This document shows positions 54,501 through 62,682 of a stretch of DNA of 64,000 nt, in pieces; positions within the stretch are counted from its first letter, which is position 1; the number at the start of each line of letters is the position of its first letter. The DNA is from JAHRVQ01 sp051278195 (lineage in GTDB: Bacteria > Pseudomonadota > Gammaproteobacteria > Pseudomonadales > Azotimanducaceae). A program made the position numbers and the translations under genes. Below the pieces are notes generated by a model. It searched no databases, was not told where the DNA came from, and worked only from the letters and a program-made list of their open reading frames with translations. The stretch is from contig JBNMQM010000007.1 in assembly GCA_051278195.1 (NCBI GenBank), forward strand, positions 1-64,000, in the 5' to 3' direction.

Positions 54501-55794
54501 TGAAGTGGCCGTTGCTGAAGAAGAAACCGGTCGTGAGCGAGAGCGTTATAAGATCCCATACGGCGCGGTCCTCAAGAAGGGTAACGAAGCCAAGGTAGAA
54601 GCAGGCGAAATTGTTGCCAACTGGGATCCGCACACTCACCCAATTGTGACTGAGGTTGCAGGTAAGGTAGTGTTTGAGAGCATGATCGAAGGTGTGACGA
54701 TTCGTCGCCAGACCGACGAGCTGACAGGTCTTTCTAGTATCTCGATTATCGACCCTAAAGATCGTCCGAGTGCCGGTAAAGACGTCCGCGCTGCGGTTAG
54801 TCTTGTCGATGACGAAGGCAATCAGTTGTTGCTGGCAGGTACCGATGTACCCGCTCATTACTTCCTCGAAGCTAACGCTATTTTGAGCCTTGAAGACGGT
54901 GCCGACATCGAAATTGGTGATGTTATCGCCCGTATTCCTCAAGAAAGCTCGAAGACTCGAGATATCACTGGTGGTCTGCCGCGTGTTGCTGATTTGTTTG
55001 AAGCACGTAAGCCGAAAGATTCAGCCGTACTTGCCGAGATCTCCGGTACCGTTAGTTTTGGTAAAGAAACCAAAGGCAAGCGCCGTCTGGTTATTACGCC
55101 AATGGACACCAGCGAATTGCCAGAAGGCGATGACCACTATGAGGTGCTAATTCCCAAGTGGCGTCATATGACAGTGTTTGAAGGTGAGAATGTTGAGAAG
55201 GGTGAAGTTGTATCTGACGGTCCGGAAAATCCACACGATATCCTGCGTCTGAAAGGTGTAGAAGCTCTGACTCAGTATGTTGTGAAGGAAATTCAGGACG
55301 TTTACCGCCTTCAAGGCGTGACCATCAACGACAAGCATATTGAAGTGATTGTTTGTCAGATGTTGCGTAAGGCAGATATTGTCGGCGCTGGTGAGTCAGC
55401 AATGATCAAAGGTGAGCAAGTTGAACACGTCCGCTTGTTGGACGAAAACGATCGACTCCGATCAGAAGGCTTGCAGCCTGCTAAATACCAGCGAGTATTG
55501 CTCGGTATTACTAAAGCAGCGCTGGCAACTGAGTCATTTATCTCGGCTGCTTCCTTCCAGGAAACAACTCGGGTACTGACCGAAGCCGCTGTGACAGGTA
55601 AGCGCGATAATCTGCGTGGTTTGAAAGAAAATGTCATCGTGGGCCGTTTGATTCCGGCTGGTACAGGTCTCAAATACCACGAAGACCGACGCAAGAGACG
55701 TGAGAGTCGAAATCAGGAGCGTAAAGTTAGTGCTGCAGAAGTAGAAGCAGCTCTAAGCGCAGCGCTTAGCTCGACAGATTCAGGTAATTCTTGA
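51562..55794 (+). CDS. rpoC: RNA polymerase beta' subunit
   Basis: 1410 residues. N-terminal zinc ribbon [20 protein letters not shown] (four Cys), active-centre [12 protein letters not shown] with three catalytic Asp (about 461-466), second zinc site including CGTDDG and [13 protein letters not shown], and trigger-loop/bridge-helix sequence near [17 protein letters not shown]. Start is TTG 51562 preceded by GGAGGA; the N-terminus [13 protein letters not shown] is the family standard, so the rare start codon seems real. Confidence 0.98.
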   Translation: [1410 protein letters not shown]

Positions 55795-55814
55795 TCTGAA
55801 AAGAAGAGCGCCTG

Positions 55815-55843
55815 TTGACGGGAAGGGGCAGCATCATTAGAAT
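55815..55843 (+). promoter_or_regulatory. Promoter of the str operon (rpsL)
   Basis: TTGACG and TAGAAT with a 17-base spacer, followed by GCGCCCCTCG, a GC-rich discriminator. It lies 82 bases before rpsL. Confidence 0.8.
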
Positions 55844-55862
55844 GCGCCCCTCGAATTTGGCG

Positions 55863-55895
55863 GGGTCACATTGAGGACAGTAAGTCCTGTGGCCC
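55863..55895 (+). promoter_or_regulatory. Hairpin in the rpsL leader
   Basis: GGGTCACA/TGTGGCCC encloses AGGAC/GTCCT with loop AGTAA. It could be a terminator for rpoC transcripts (weak T-run) or a leader structure of the str mRNA. Confidence 0.6.
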
Positions 55896-55925
55896 TGACT
55901 TTTAATAACGCTGGAGTTTTAATTT

Positions 55926-56300
55926 ATGGCAAGAATCAGTCAATTGGTTCGAAAGCCTAGAAAGCGAAAGGTCGAAAAGAGTGATGTACCTGCTCTGCAA
56001 GCATGCCCACAACGTCGTGGTGTATGCACTCGTGTTTACACGACGACACCGAAGAAGCCTAACTCGGCCCTTCGTAAGGTCTGTCGTGTTCGTCTCACCA
56101 ATGGTTTTGAAGTGACTTCATACATTGGCGGCGAAGGGCACAACTTGCAGGAACACTCTGTTGTTTTGATTCGTGGCGGTCGTGTTAAAGACTTGCCTGG
56201 TGTGCGATACCATACGGTTCGTGGCACCTTGGACACTACTGGTGTTCAAGACAGAATGCAGGGACGTTCAAAGTACGGTACCAAGCGACCCAAGCGCTAG
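55926..56300 (+). CDS. rpsL: 30S ribosomal protein S12
   Basis: Decoding-centre protein. 124 residues with TTTPKKPNSALRK and GGRVKDLPGVRYHTVRG, the segments where streptomycin-resistance changes occur; both lysines are the sensitive type. First gene of the str operon (rpsL-rpsG-fusA-tuf). The promoter is at 55815. Confidence 0.98.
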   Translation: MARISQLVRKPRKRKVEKSDVPALQACPQRRGVCTRVYTTTPKKPNSALRKVCRVRLTNGFEVTSYIGGEGHNLQEHSVVLIRGGRVKDLPGVRYHTVRGTLDTTGVQDRMQGRSKYGTKRPKR

Positions 56301-56314
56301 AGCTTAAGCTCTAG
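56297..56314. repeat. Perfect 18-bp palindrome at the rpsL stop
   Basis: CTAGAGCTTAAGCTCTAG overlaps the rpsL stop codon. It is short and has no T-run; possible mRNA processing or protein site, or chance. Confidence 0.6.
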
Positions 56315-56483
56315 TGTTTCGTAATTTAGTGCTGGACGGTTTAGTCCTGAACAAATGAGCGACACAGATTTTTGTATTGCGCAATTTCGTACAGAACATA
56401 GATCCAGAGTAAGGCCGGGCCTTCTTAGTATTTTTAGAAACGAAGCGATCCCGGGTTAACCTGAAGTTTAATAGGAAAGTATC

Positions 56484-56954
56484 ATGCCAAGACGTAGAGT
56501 CCCTGAAAAACGGGAAATACTGCCGGACCCTAAGTATCATAATCAGACGCTTGCCAAATTCATGAACCATGTCATGGTCAGCGGCAAGAAAGCGGTAGCT
56601 GAAAAGATCGTCTACGGCGCGCTAGATCGCGTTAAAGAGCGTAGCGGTAACGACCCCATCGAAGTTTTTGATGCGGCGCTTGAAGCCATTGCACCTTCAG
56701 TCGAAGTAAAGTCTCGACGAGTTGGTGGTGCGACCTACCAGGTACCTGTTGAAGTTCGACCTTCACGACGTGGCGCGCTAGCCATGCGTTGGTTGGTTGA
56801 TTCAGCCCGTAGTCGTGGCGAGAAGTCCATGGCACAGCGGCTGGCAGGCGAAATTCTCGACGCAGCTGAAGGCCGTGGTTCTGCAGTCCGCAAGCGTGAA
56901 GACACTCATCGCATGGCGCAAGCTAACCAGGCGTTCTCTCACTACCGCTTCTAA
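56484..56954 (+). CDS. rpsG: 30S ribosomal protein S7
   Basis: Primary binder of the 16S rRNA 3' domain and translational repressor of the str operon in E. coli. 156 residues with MPRRRVPEKREILPDPKY, LAKFMNHVMVSGKK and GGATYQVPVEVRPSRR. AGGAAAGT lies 8 bases upstream. The 183-base gap after rpsL may hold the S7 feedback site; no structure was identified with confidence. Confidence 0.98.
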   Translation: MPRRRVPEKREILPDPKYHNQTLAKFMNHVMVSGKKAVAEKIVYGALDRVKERSGNDPIEVFDAALEAIAPSVEVKSRRVGGATYQVPVEVRPSRRGALAMRWLVDSARSRGEKSMAQRLAGEILDAAEGRGSAVRKREDTHRMAQANQAFSHYRF

Positions 56955-56969
56955 AACAGCTGTTTCGTT

Positions 56970-59057
56970 ATGCCCAGGCAAACACCAATCAAACGATATC
57001 GGAATATCGGTATCGTCGCTCATGTGGATGCGGGTAAAACCACAACCACTGAGCGGGTGCTGTTCTATACCGGCGTATCTCACAAGATAGGTGAAGTCCA
57101 TGATGGCGCTGCCACCATGGACTGGATGGAGCAAGAGCAGGAGCGCGGCATAACGATTACGTCTGCTGCCACCACGACATTCTGGCAGGGCTCAGAGCAA
57201 CAGTTCGAACAGCACCGAATCAACATTATTGATACACCTGGTCACGTCGACTTCACTATTGAGGTCGAGCGGTCATTGCGTGTGCTGGATGGAGCAGTGG
57301 TCGTCTTCTGCGGTACTTCTGGTGTAGAGCCGCAATCCGAAACGGTCTGGCGCCAAGCCAACAAGTACGAAGTCCCTAGGCTCGTTTTTGTTAACAAGAT
57401 GGATCGTGCGGGTGCTGATTTCCTCCGTGTGATCGAACAAATCAAAAACCGCCTTGGCGCGACACCGGTGCCGCTTCAGTTAGCCATTGGCGCCGAAGAG
57501 GACTTTAGAGGTGTCATCGACCTCATTAAGATGAAGGCTATTTATTGGAATGAAGACGACTTGGGGCTGACCTTCCGCGAGGAAGATATTCCGGAGGCGC
57601 TAAAAGATGAGGCTCAACAACACCGCGACATCTTGATTGAGGCGGCTGTAGAAGCTGACGATGACCTCATGGAGGCTTACCTTGATGGTGTTGAGTTAAC
57701 CGTCGAACAAATCAAAGCGGGCATCCGTAAGCGAACGATTGCTAACGAGATCGTACCGGCACTATGCGGTTCAGCATTTAAGAACAAGGGCGTGCAAACC
57801 ATGCTCGATGCTGTCGTAGAGTTTTTGCCTGCACCGGATGAAGTGAAAGCGATTCATGGTTTTCTCGAAGACGAATCCGATGCTTATCGACATGCAGACG
57901 ATAGCGAACCCTTTGCAGCACTGGCATTCAAGATTGCGACGGACCCATTTGTCGGCGCACTAACGTTCTTTCGGGTCTATTCCGGAGTACTGAAAACCGG
58001 TGATCAGGTCTATAACCCGATCAAAGATAAAAAGGAGCGGGTCGGTCGAATGGTGCAGATGCACTCCAACGACCGCAACGAAATTAAAGAAGTACACGCA
58101 GGGGACATTGCGGCAGCCATTGGGCTAAAGTTCGCGACCACAGGCGACACGCTGTGCGATCTAAAGAACATCATCACGCTTGAAAAAATGGAGTTTCCAG
58201 AACCGGTTATCCACGTAGCGGTAGAACCCCGCTCTCAAGCTGATCAGGACAAAATGTCTGCAGCATTAGGCAAATTGGCGGCAGAGGATCCATCCTTCAG
58301 TGTCCGCACGGACGAAGAGACCGGGCAATGCATTATCGGTGGCATGGGTGAGTTGCACCTCGACATCATCGTTGACCGGATGAAGCGAGAGTTTGGTGTA
58401 GAAGCCAATATCGGTAAGCCGCAGGTGTCGTACAGAGAAACGATCCGTAAAAGTGTCAAAGCTGAAGGCAAGTTTATTCGTCAGACCGGTGGTCGAGGTC
58501 AGTACGGACATGTATGGCTTAGGATTGAACCTATTGAAGGTGAAGGCTTCGAATTCGTTGATGAGATAGTTGGTGGCGTTGTACCGCGGGAATATATCAG
58601 TGCTGTTGAAAAAGGCGTCCAAGAGCAATTGTCGAACGGGGTTGTTGCCGGGTATCCTCTACAAGGCGTTAAAGCGACGCTGTATGACGGGTCCTATCAC
58701 GATGTCGATTCTAGTGAGGTAGCGTTTAAAGTTGCCGGTTCCATGGCATTGCGAGCCGGTGTTCTGGATGCAGATCCAGTTCTTTTAGAGCCAGTGATGA
58801 ATGTTGAAGTCGTCACCCCTGAAGAACATTACGGCGACATTATTGGTGACTTGAATCGCCGTCGCGGTATTGTCTCAGGTATGGAAGATGTCGCAGCGGG
58901 TAAGGCTGTGCGTGCCGAAGTGCCTATGTCAGAAATGTTTGGTTACGCAACGGATATGCGTTCAGCCACACAAGGTCGCGCGACCTTCTCTATGGAATTC
59001 TCGCAATACAAAGAAGTGCCGCCGAACGTAGCAGAAGCCATTATTAATAGGTCGTAG
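56970..59057 (+). CDS. fusA: Elongation factor G
   Basis: GTPase driving ribosomal translocation. 695 residues with G1 AHVDAGKTTTTERVLFYTG, G2 RGITITSAATT, G3 DTPGHVDF, G4 NKMDR, then domains II-V (for example GGMGELHLDIIVDRMKREF and GGRGQYGHVW). Only 15 bases after rpsG in the str operon. No sign of a second EF-G type; motifs are those of canonical FusA. Confidence 0.97.
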   Translation: MPRQTPIKRYRNIGIVAHVDAGKTTTTERVLFYTGVSHKIGEVHDGAATMDWMEQEQERGITITSAATTTFWQGSEQQFEQHRINIIDTPGHVDFTIEVERSLRVLDGAVVVFCGTSGVEPQSETVWRQANKYEVPRLVFVNKMDRAGADFLRVIEQIKNRLGATPVPLQLAIGAEEDFRGVIDLIKMKAIYWNEDDLGLTFREEDIPEALKDEAQQHRDILIEAAVEADDDLMEAYLDGVELTVEQIKAGIRKRTIANEIVPALCGSAFKNKGVQTMLDAVVEFLPAPDEVKAIHGFLEDESDAYRHADDSEPFAALAFKIATDPFVGALTFFRVYSGVLKTGDQVYNPIKDKKERVGRMVQMHSNDRNEIKEVHAGDIAAAIGLKFATTGDTLCDLKNIITLEKMEFPEPVIHVAVEPRSQADQDKMSAALGKLAAEDPSFSVRTDEETGQCIIGGMGELHLDIIVDRMKREFGVEANIGKPQVSYRETIRKSVKAEGKFIRQTGGRGQYGHVWLRIEPIEGEGFEFVDEIVGGVVPREYISAVEKGVQEQLSNGVVAGYPLQGVKATLYDGSYHDVDSSEVAFKVAGSMALRAGVLDADPVLLEPVMNVEVVTPEEHYGDIIGDLNRRRGIVSGMEDVAAGKAVRAEVPMSEMFGYATDMRSATQGRATFSMEFSQYKEVPPNVAEAIINRS

Positions 59058-59155
59058 CGGATAACAAGGCGAAAACTGTTTACCGGGTAAGATCCCACAA
59101 CCAAAAGGGCGAAGAGAAAAACTCGGATCCCATTAACTTATCGATGAGGTGAGAA

Positions 59156-60346
59156 GTGTCCAAAGAGAAGTTTGAGCGGACGAAGCCGCACTTAAACGTA
59201 GGCACCATTGGTCACGTTGACCATGGTAAGACAACGCTAACAGCGGCGATCACAAAAGTCTGTGCAGAAACTTGGGGTGGTACATTCTCCGATTTCGCAG
59301 CGATTGATAATGCGCCAGAAGAGCGGGAACGTGGTATCACGATTTCGACTTCACACGTTGAATATGACTCACCTGCCCGTCACTACGCGCACGTTGATTG
59401 CCCGGGACACGCTGACTATGTGAAGAACATGATCACTGGTGCTGCGCAGATGGACGGTGCGATTTTGGTTTGTTCTGCCGCTGATGGCCCCATGCCACAG
59501 ACGCGCGAGCACATTCTGCTGTCTAAGCAGGTTGGCGTACCTTACATTGTTGTGTTCCTGAACAAGGCTGACATGGTCGATGACGAGGAGTTGGTTGAGC
59601 TTGTTGAGATGGAAGTTCGTGAACTTCTTGACCAGTACGATTTTCCTGGCGACGACACACCGATTATTATCGGTAGTGCATTAAAGGCGCTTGAAGGCGA
59701 CCAGTCTGACATTGGTGCGCCGTCCATTATTAAATTGGTTGAAACGTTGGACTCCTACATTCCTGAGCCCGAGCGTGCCATTGACCAGCCATTCCTGATG
59801 CCAATCGAAGACGTGTTCTCGATCTCTGGTCGCGGTACGGTTGTCACGGGTCGAATTGACCGTGGTATTGTGAAGGTTGGTGATGATCTAGAAATCGTCG
59901 GCATCAAGGACACGATGAAGACGACTTGTACGGGCGTTGAGATGTTCCGTAAGTTACTCGACGAAGGTCGTGCAGGCGAGAACGTTGGTGTTCTGCTGCG
60001 TGGTACCAAGCGTGACGATGTTGAACGTGGTCAGGTACTGGCGAAGCCAGGTTCTATCACGCCTCATACGAAGTTCATGGGTGAAGTTTACGTTTTGTCG
60101 AAAGATGAAGGCGGACGCCACACGCCATTTTTCAAAGGCTACAAGCCTCAGTTCTTCTTTGAGACGACTGACGTTACGGGTGCTTGTGAGTTACCAGAAG
60201 GCACTGAAATGGTGATGCCTGGTGATAACGTGAATTTGGATGTTGAACTGATCGCACCGATTGCGATGGAAGAAGGTCAGCGTTTTGCGATCCGCGAGGG
60301 TGGTCGAACGGTGGGTGCTGGTGTTGTGACAAAGATCCACGCCTAG
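59156..60346 (+). CDS. tufA: Elongation factor Tu (copy 2)
   Basis: Same 396-residue protein as copy 1 (42407-43597), placed at the end of the str operon 98 bases after fusA. The start is GTG 59156 with GAGGTGAGAA directly before it, where copy 1 has ATG. Reading both copies line by line, I saw no nucleotide difference inside the coding region, while the flanks are unrelated and the stops differ (TAG here). This fits ongoing gene conversion between the two loci, as known for enterobacterial tufA/tufB. Confidence 0.97.
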   Translation: MSKEKFERTKPHLNVGTIGHVDHGKTTLTAAITKVCAETWGGTFSDFAAIDNAPEERERGITISTSHVEYDSPARHYAHVDCPGHADYVKNMITGAAQMDGAILVCSAADGPMPQTREHILLSKQVGVPYIVVFLNKADMVDDEELVELVEMEVRELLDQYDFPGDDTPIIIGSALKALEGDQSDIGAPSIIKLVETLDSYIPEPERAIDQPFLMPIEDVFSISGRGTVVTGRIDRGIVKVGDDLEIVGIKDTMKTTCTGVEMFRKLLDEGRAGENVGVLLRGTKRDDVERGQVLAKPGSITPHTKFMGEVYVLSKDEGGRHTPFFKGYKPQFFFETTDVTGACELPEGTEMVMPGDNVNLDVELIAPIAMEEGQRFAIREGGRTVGAGVVTKIHA

Positions 60347-60367
60347 CGCAGAGAAGATAGTGTTAAG

Positions 60368-60396
60368 AAAAACCGCGATTTACCGCGGTTTTTTTT
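60368..60396. terminator. Terminator at the end of the str operon
   Basis: AAAAACCGCG/CGCGGTTTTT with loop ATTTAC and a long T-run. The A-run on the other side allows it to serve the convergent tetR-type gene too. Confidence 0.93.
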
Positions 60397-60399
60397 GGT

Positions 60400-61002
60400 C
60401 TAAGTTTTGTCCTTAATCGAAGCGACAGCGCCGAGCCCGGCAATGACATACGCCAGCACCTTGTCGACTGTTTCGTCTCGAGTCGCCTCATGGGTCGATG
60501 CATATTGGGCCGCAGCTATAGAGGCGCCCGATGACATGCTCATGACGAGCTCAGCTTCCGCTCTGGTGAGCTGGAAACTCTTTGCAGTGAGTCTCACGAG
60601 AAAACTTGCTGATCGATTGCTGGCTCGCTTTTGCTGTTCTGAGATAACGACAGCGACCTCAGGCTGGCTTTGCAATACCGGCAATATACTTCCCGGCGCA
60701 AAGTGATCGAAATTACTCAAAATGAATGCGCGAACGGTTTCTTCGAAGCTACTTGCCGATTCGACCTCCGCCTGTACTTTTTCAGAAAATGCTGTGTACT
60801 CCTGTTTAAGCAAAGCTTGTAGTAGCTCGGAGCGGTTGGCGAAATAGTTATAGACCAGAGGTGTCGTGATTCCGGCAGCCGCAGCTAGAGAATCCATCGT
60901 GAAACTTTGAATCCCCTTGCTTGTGATTAGGTTTCTCGCAGCTTCAAGAATTTGTTTCTTCCTATTCTCTGGTGATAGTCGAGTTCGGGTTCGCGTCTGC
61001 AT
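60400..61002 (-). CDS. TetR/AcrR-family transcriptional regulator
   Basis: 200 residues from ATG 61002. N-terminal HTH: RKKQILEAARNLITSKGIQSFTMDSLAAAAGITTPLVYNYFANRSELL in pieces (about 15-62), followed by a helical ligand domain with no recognisable relative. It is inserted between tuf and the S10 operon, on the opposite strand, where gammaproteobacteria normally have no gene. A near-palindrome sits directly upstream of the start (61005-61021), consistent with autoregulation. Ligand and targets unknown. TTG 61020 would extend it by six residues. Confidence 0.88.
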   Translation of the reverse strand: MQTRTRTRLSPENRKKQILEAARNLITSKGIQSFTMDSLAAAAGITTPLVYNYFANRSELLQALLKQEYTAFSEKVQAEVESASSFEETVRAFILSNFDHFAPGSILPVLQSQPEVAVVISEQQKRASNRSASFLVRLTAKSFQLTRAEAELVMSMSSGASIAAAQYASTHEATRDETVDKVLAYVIAGLGAVASIKDKT

Positions 61003-61004
61003 TG

Positions 61005-61021
61005 CTTGAGTATACGTCAAG
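61005..61021. promoter_or_regulatory. Candidate TetR operator
   Basis: CTTGAGTATACGTCAAG: arms CTTGA/TCAAG separated by 7 bases, 2 bases upstream of the regulator's ATG. On the - strand it contains TTGACGTATACT, resembling fused promoter elements. Confidence 0.45.
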
Positions 61022-61478
61022 GGACCTTGCTGAGGGCGAGTCTATTGGCGGACAGAAAGTTGTTCGGGGATAAATACATCCCGCGAGTCGCTCCCGATGT
61101 GCAAGGTGAGTGGAATGGCCGATTCTGCCCATTTTCTCCAAATTGACAGATAAAATTTGTGTGATGGCGCGCGCCCAGCGTCTACACTATCTTGTGTTTG
61201 ACAAGTTGGTGTCGCTTTTTAGTGCTTGGAATCACCCTCAATCCGCATTTGCGGACTATTCTAGTGTTCCGAGTTCGTTTCGCAGTCCATTCGCATTTTT
61301 TTCTTAACTAGAGCGCGTCCCTAAAGATACCCCTCTATAAGTCGCCGCCCTTTATTTTACGTACCTCTCGCAGATAGTAGGTGCTCACTTCAATCGTCGC
61401 CTATTGCTGGAAATCTGCATTGATGGGATTTCTCAATATTATTTACTCGTAAAGACTGGATTAAGTCTCAGATATTTG
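61022..61478. other. Non-coding stretch upstream of the S10 promoter
   Basis: 457 bases between the TetR-type gene and the S10 promoter with no gene I can support. It holds a 14-base palindrome TCCGCATTTGCGGA at 61242-61255, TTGACA at 61142 and 61198 without matching -10 boxes, and T-rich tracts. Nothing else was recognised. Confidence 0.6.
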
Positions 61479-61484
61479 TATAAT
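61456..61484 (+). promoter_or_regulatory. Promoter of the S10 operon
   Basis: Strong TATAAT at 61479-61484 followed by TCGCGCCCTC discriminator. The -35 is weak (CTGGAT at 17-base spacing). Transcription would begin near 61491. Confidence 0.65.
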
Positions 61485-61491
61485 TCGCGCC

Positions 61492-61680
61492 CTCTCATAC
61501 ACGTAGAACCTCTAAACAAGGTTGTGTTCGAGATAGGACAACAGGACCTCGATTGGAGGTCACGGAATGTTTCTTGAAATTAGAGAAACACTTGCTTCGG
61601 CAAGATGCTCCTCCCAATAACGGGAAGGGGCTTTTTTGCACTTTAAATTTTAGTACTACCGTTTTTGGGAGCGGGCTTAA
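61492..61680 (+). promoter_or_regulatory. S10 operon leader with attenuator hairpins
   Basis: About 190 bases with successive hairpins: GACCTC/GAGGTC, GTTTCT/AGAAAC, CTTGC-TTCG-GCAAG, and a terminator at 61607-61637. In E. coli a leader of similar length binds L4 to control attenuation and translation of the S10 operon; the layout here suggests the same. L4 is encoded two genes downstream. Confidence 0.7.
61607..61637 (+). terminator. S10 leader attenuator terminator
   Basis: GCTCCTCCC pairs with GGGAAGGGGC (one bulged A, one G-T) around loop AATAAC, followed by six T. It lies 44 bases before rpsJ. Confidence 0.8.
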
Positions 61681-61992
61681 ATGCAAAACCAAAGAATTAG
61701 AATTCGGCTAAAGGCCTTCGATCACCGACTGATTGACGTTTCCACACAGGAAATTGTCAACACCGCTAAGCGTACCGGTGCTCAGGTCCATGGTCCTATC
61801 CCGTTGCCTACCAAAATTGAAAAATTTACGGTCCTGACCTCTCCGCACGTCTACAAAGATGCGCGTGACCAATATGAGATCAGAACCCATAAGCGTTTGC
61901 TTGATATCGTTGAGCCTACTGAAAAGACTGTAGACGCGCTAACGAAGCTAGACTTGGCGGCAGGTGTGGAAGTTCAGATTAATCTGGGTTAA
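61681..61992 (+). CDS. rpsJ: 30S ribosomal protein S10 (NusE)
   Basis: 103 residues, the standard size, beginning MQNQRIRIRLKAFDHRLID and containing GPIPLPTKIEKFTVL and the loop IRTHKRLLDI. It acts both in the 30S head and with NusB/NusG in antitermination. GGGAGCGGG lies before the ATG. First gene of the S10 operon. Confidence 0.98.
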   Translation: MQNQRIRIRLKAFDHRLIDVSTQEIVNTAKRTGAQVHGPIPLPTKIEKFTVLTSPHVYKDARDQYEIRTHKRLLDIVEPTEKTVDALTKLDLAAGVEVQINLG

Positions 61993-62029
61993 TGCAGGTT
62001 ATCGAAAAGAGTAGTAACTGGAGTTAAGT

Positions 62030-62665
62030 ATGACCATCGGAATTATTGGCGTTAAGAGAGGAATGACCCGTATCTTTACTGAAGACGGCGATTCCGTGCC
62101 AGTCACCGTCATTGAGGCCACGCCAAATCGCGTGACTCAGCGTAAAACGGTTGAAACCGACGGCTATGACGCCGTGCAGGTCACCATGGGTGCGATCAAG
62201 CCTTCTAAAGTCAGTAAGCCTAAGGCAGGCCACTTTAGCAAAGCTAACGTTGAAGCAGGTCGTCATCTCGCTGAATTTCGCTGTGAAGCGGAAACAGAGT
62301 GTAACGTTGGTGACAGCATCAGTGTTGACAGCTTTGAAGTTGGACAGAAAGTTGATGTCGCAGGTCAGTCAAAGGGTAAGGGATTCGCCGGTGTTATTAA
62401 GCGTTACAACTTCCAGATGCAGGACGCGACACACGGTAACTCGGTTTCACACCGTGCGCCCGGTTCCATCGGCCAGTGTCAAACACCTGGGCGAGTATTT
62501 AAAGGCAAGAAGATGGCCGGCCACATGGGCGCGGTTCGCGTAACAACACAAACCCTCGAAGTGGTTCGCGTTGATCAAGAAAACAATTTGCTGCTCATTA
62601 AAGGAGCAGTACCTGGGGCTAAAGGCGGCGAGATCTTCGTTACACCTGCAGTTAAATCCCGGTAA
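62030..62665 (+). CDS. rplC: 50S ribosomal protein L3
   Basis: Early-assembly 23S rRNA-binding protein near the peptidyl transferase centre. 211 residues with IGVKRGMTRIFTEDG, GKGFAGVIKRYNF, HGNSVSHRAPGSIGQCQTPG and GKKMAGHMG. The glutamine in the SIGQCQTPG loop is methylated by PrmB in E. coli. It lies 37 bases after rpsJ. Confidence 0.98.
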   Translation: MTIGIIGVKRGMTRIFTEDGDSVPVTVIEATPNRVTQRKTVETDGYDAVQVTMGAIKPSKVSKPKAGHFSKANVEAGRHLAEFRCEAETECNVGDSISVDSFEVGQKVDVAGQSKGKGFAGVIKRYNFQMQDATHGNSVSHRAPGSIGQCQTPGRVFKGKKMAGHMGAVRVTTQTLEVVRVDQENNLLLIKGAVPGAKGGEIFVTPAVKSR

Positions 62666-62682
62666 TTAGTGGAGTTGGAACA

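Noticed and set aside
53959..54942. Long 327-residue reading frame on the - strand inside rpoC
   Set aside because: Fully antisense to a canonical rpoC; arises from codon bias of the real gene.
61142..61203. Two TTGACA boxes as extra S10 promoters
   Set aside because: No acceptable -10 box at 16-18 bases from either.
61110..61307. Small protein gene upstream of the S10 operon
   Set aside because: No ribosome-binding site or recognisable pattern; the region looks like non-coding DNA.
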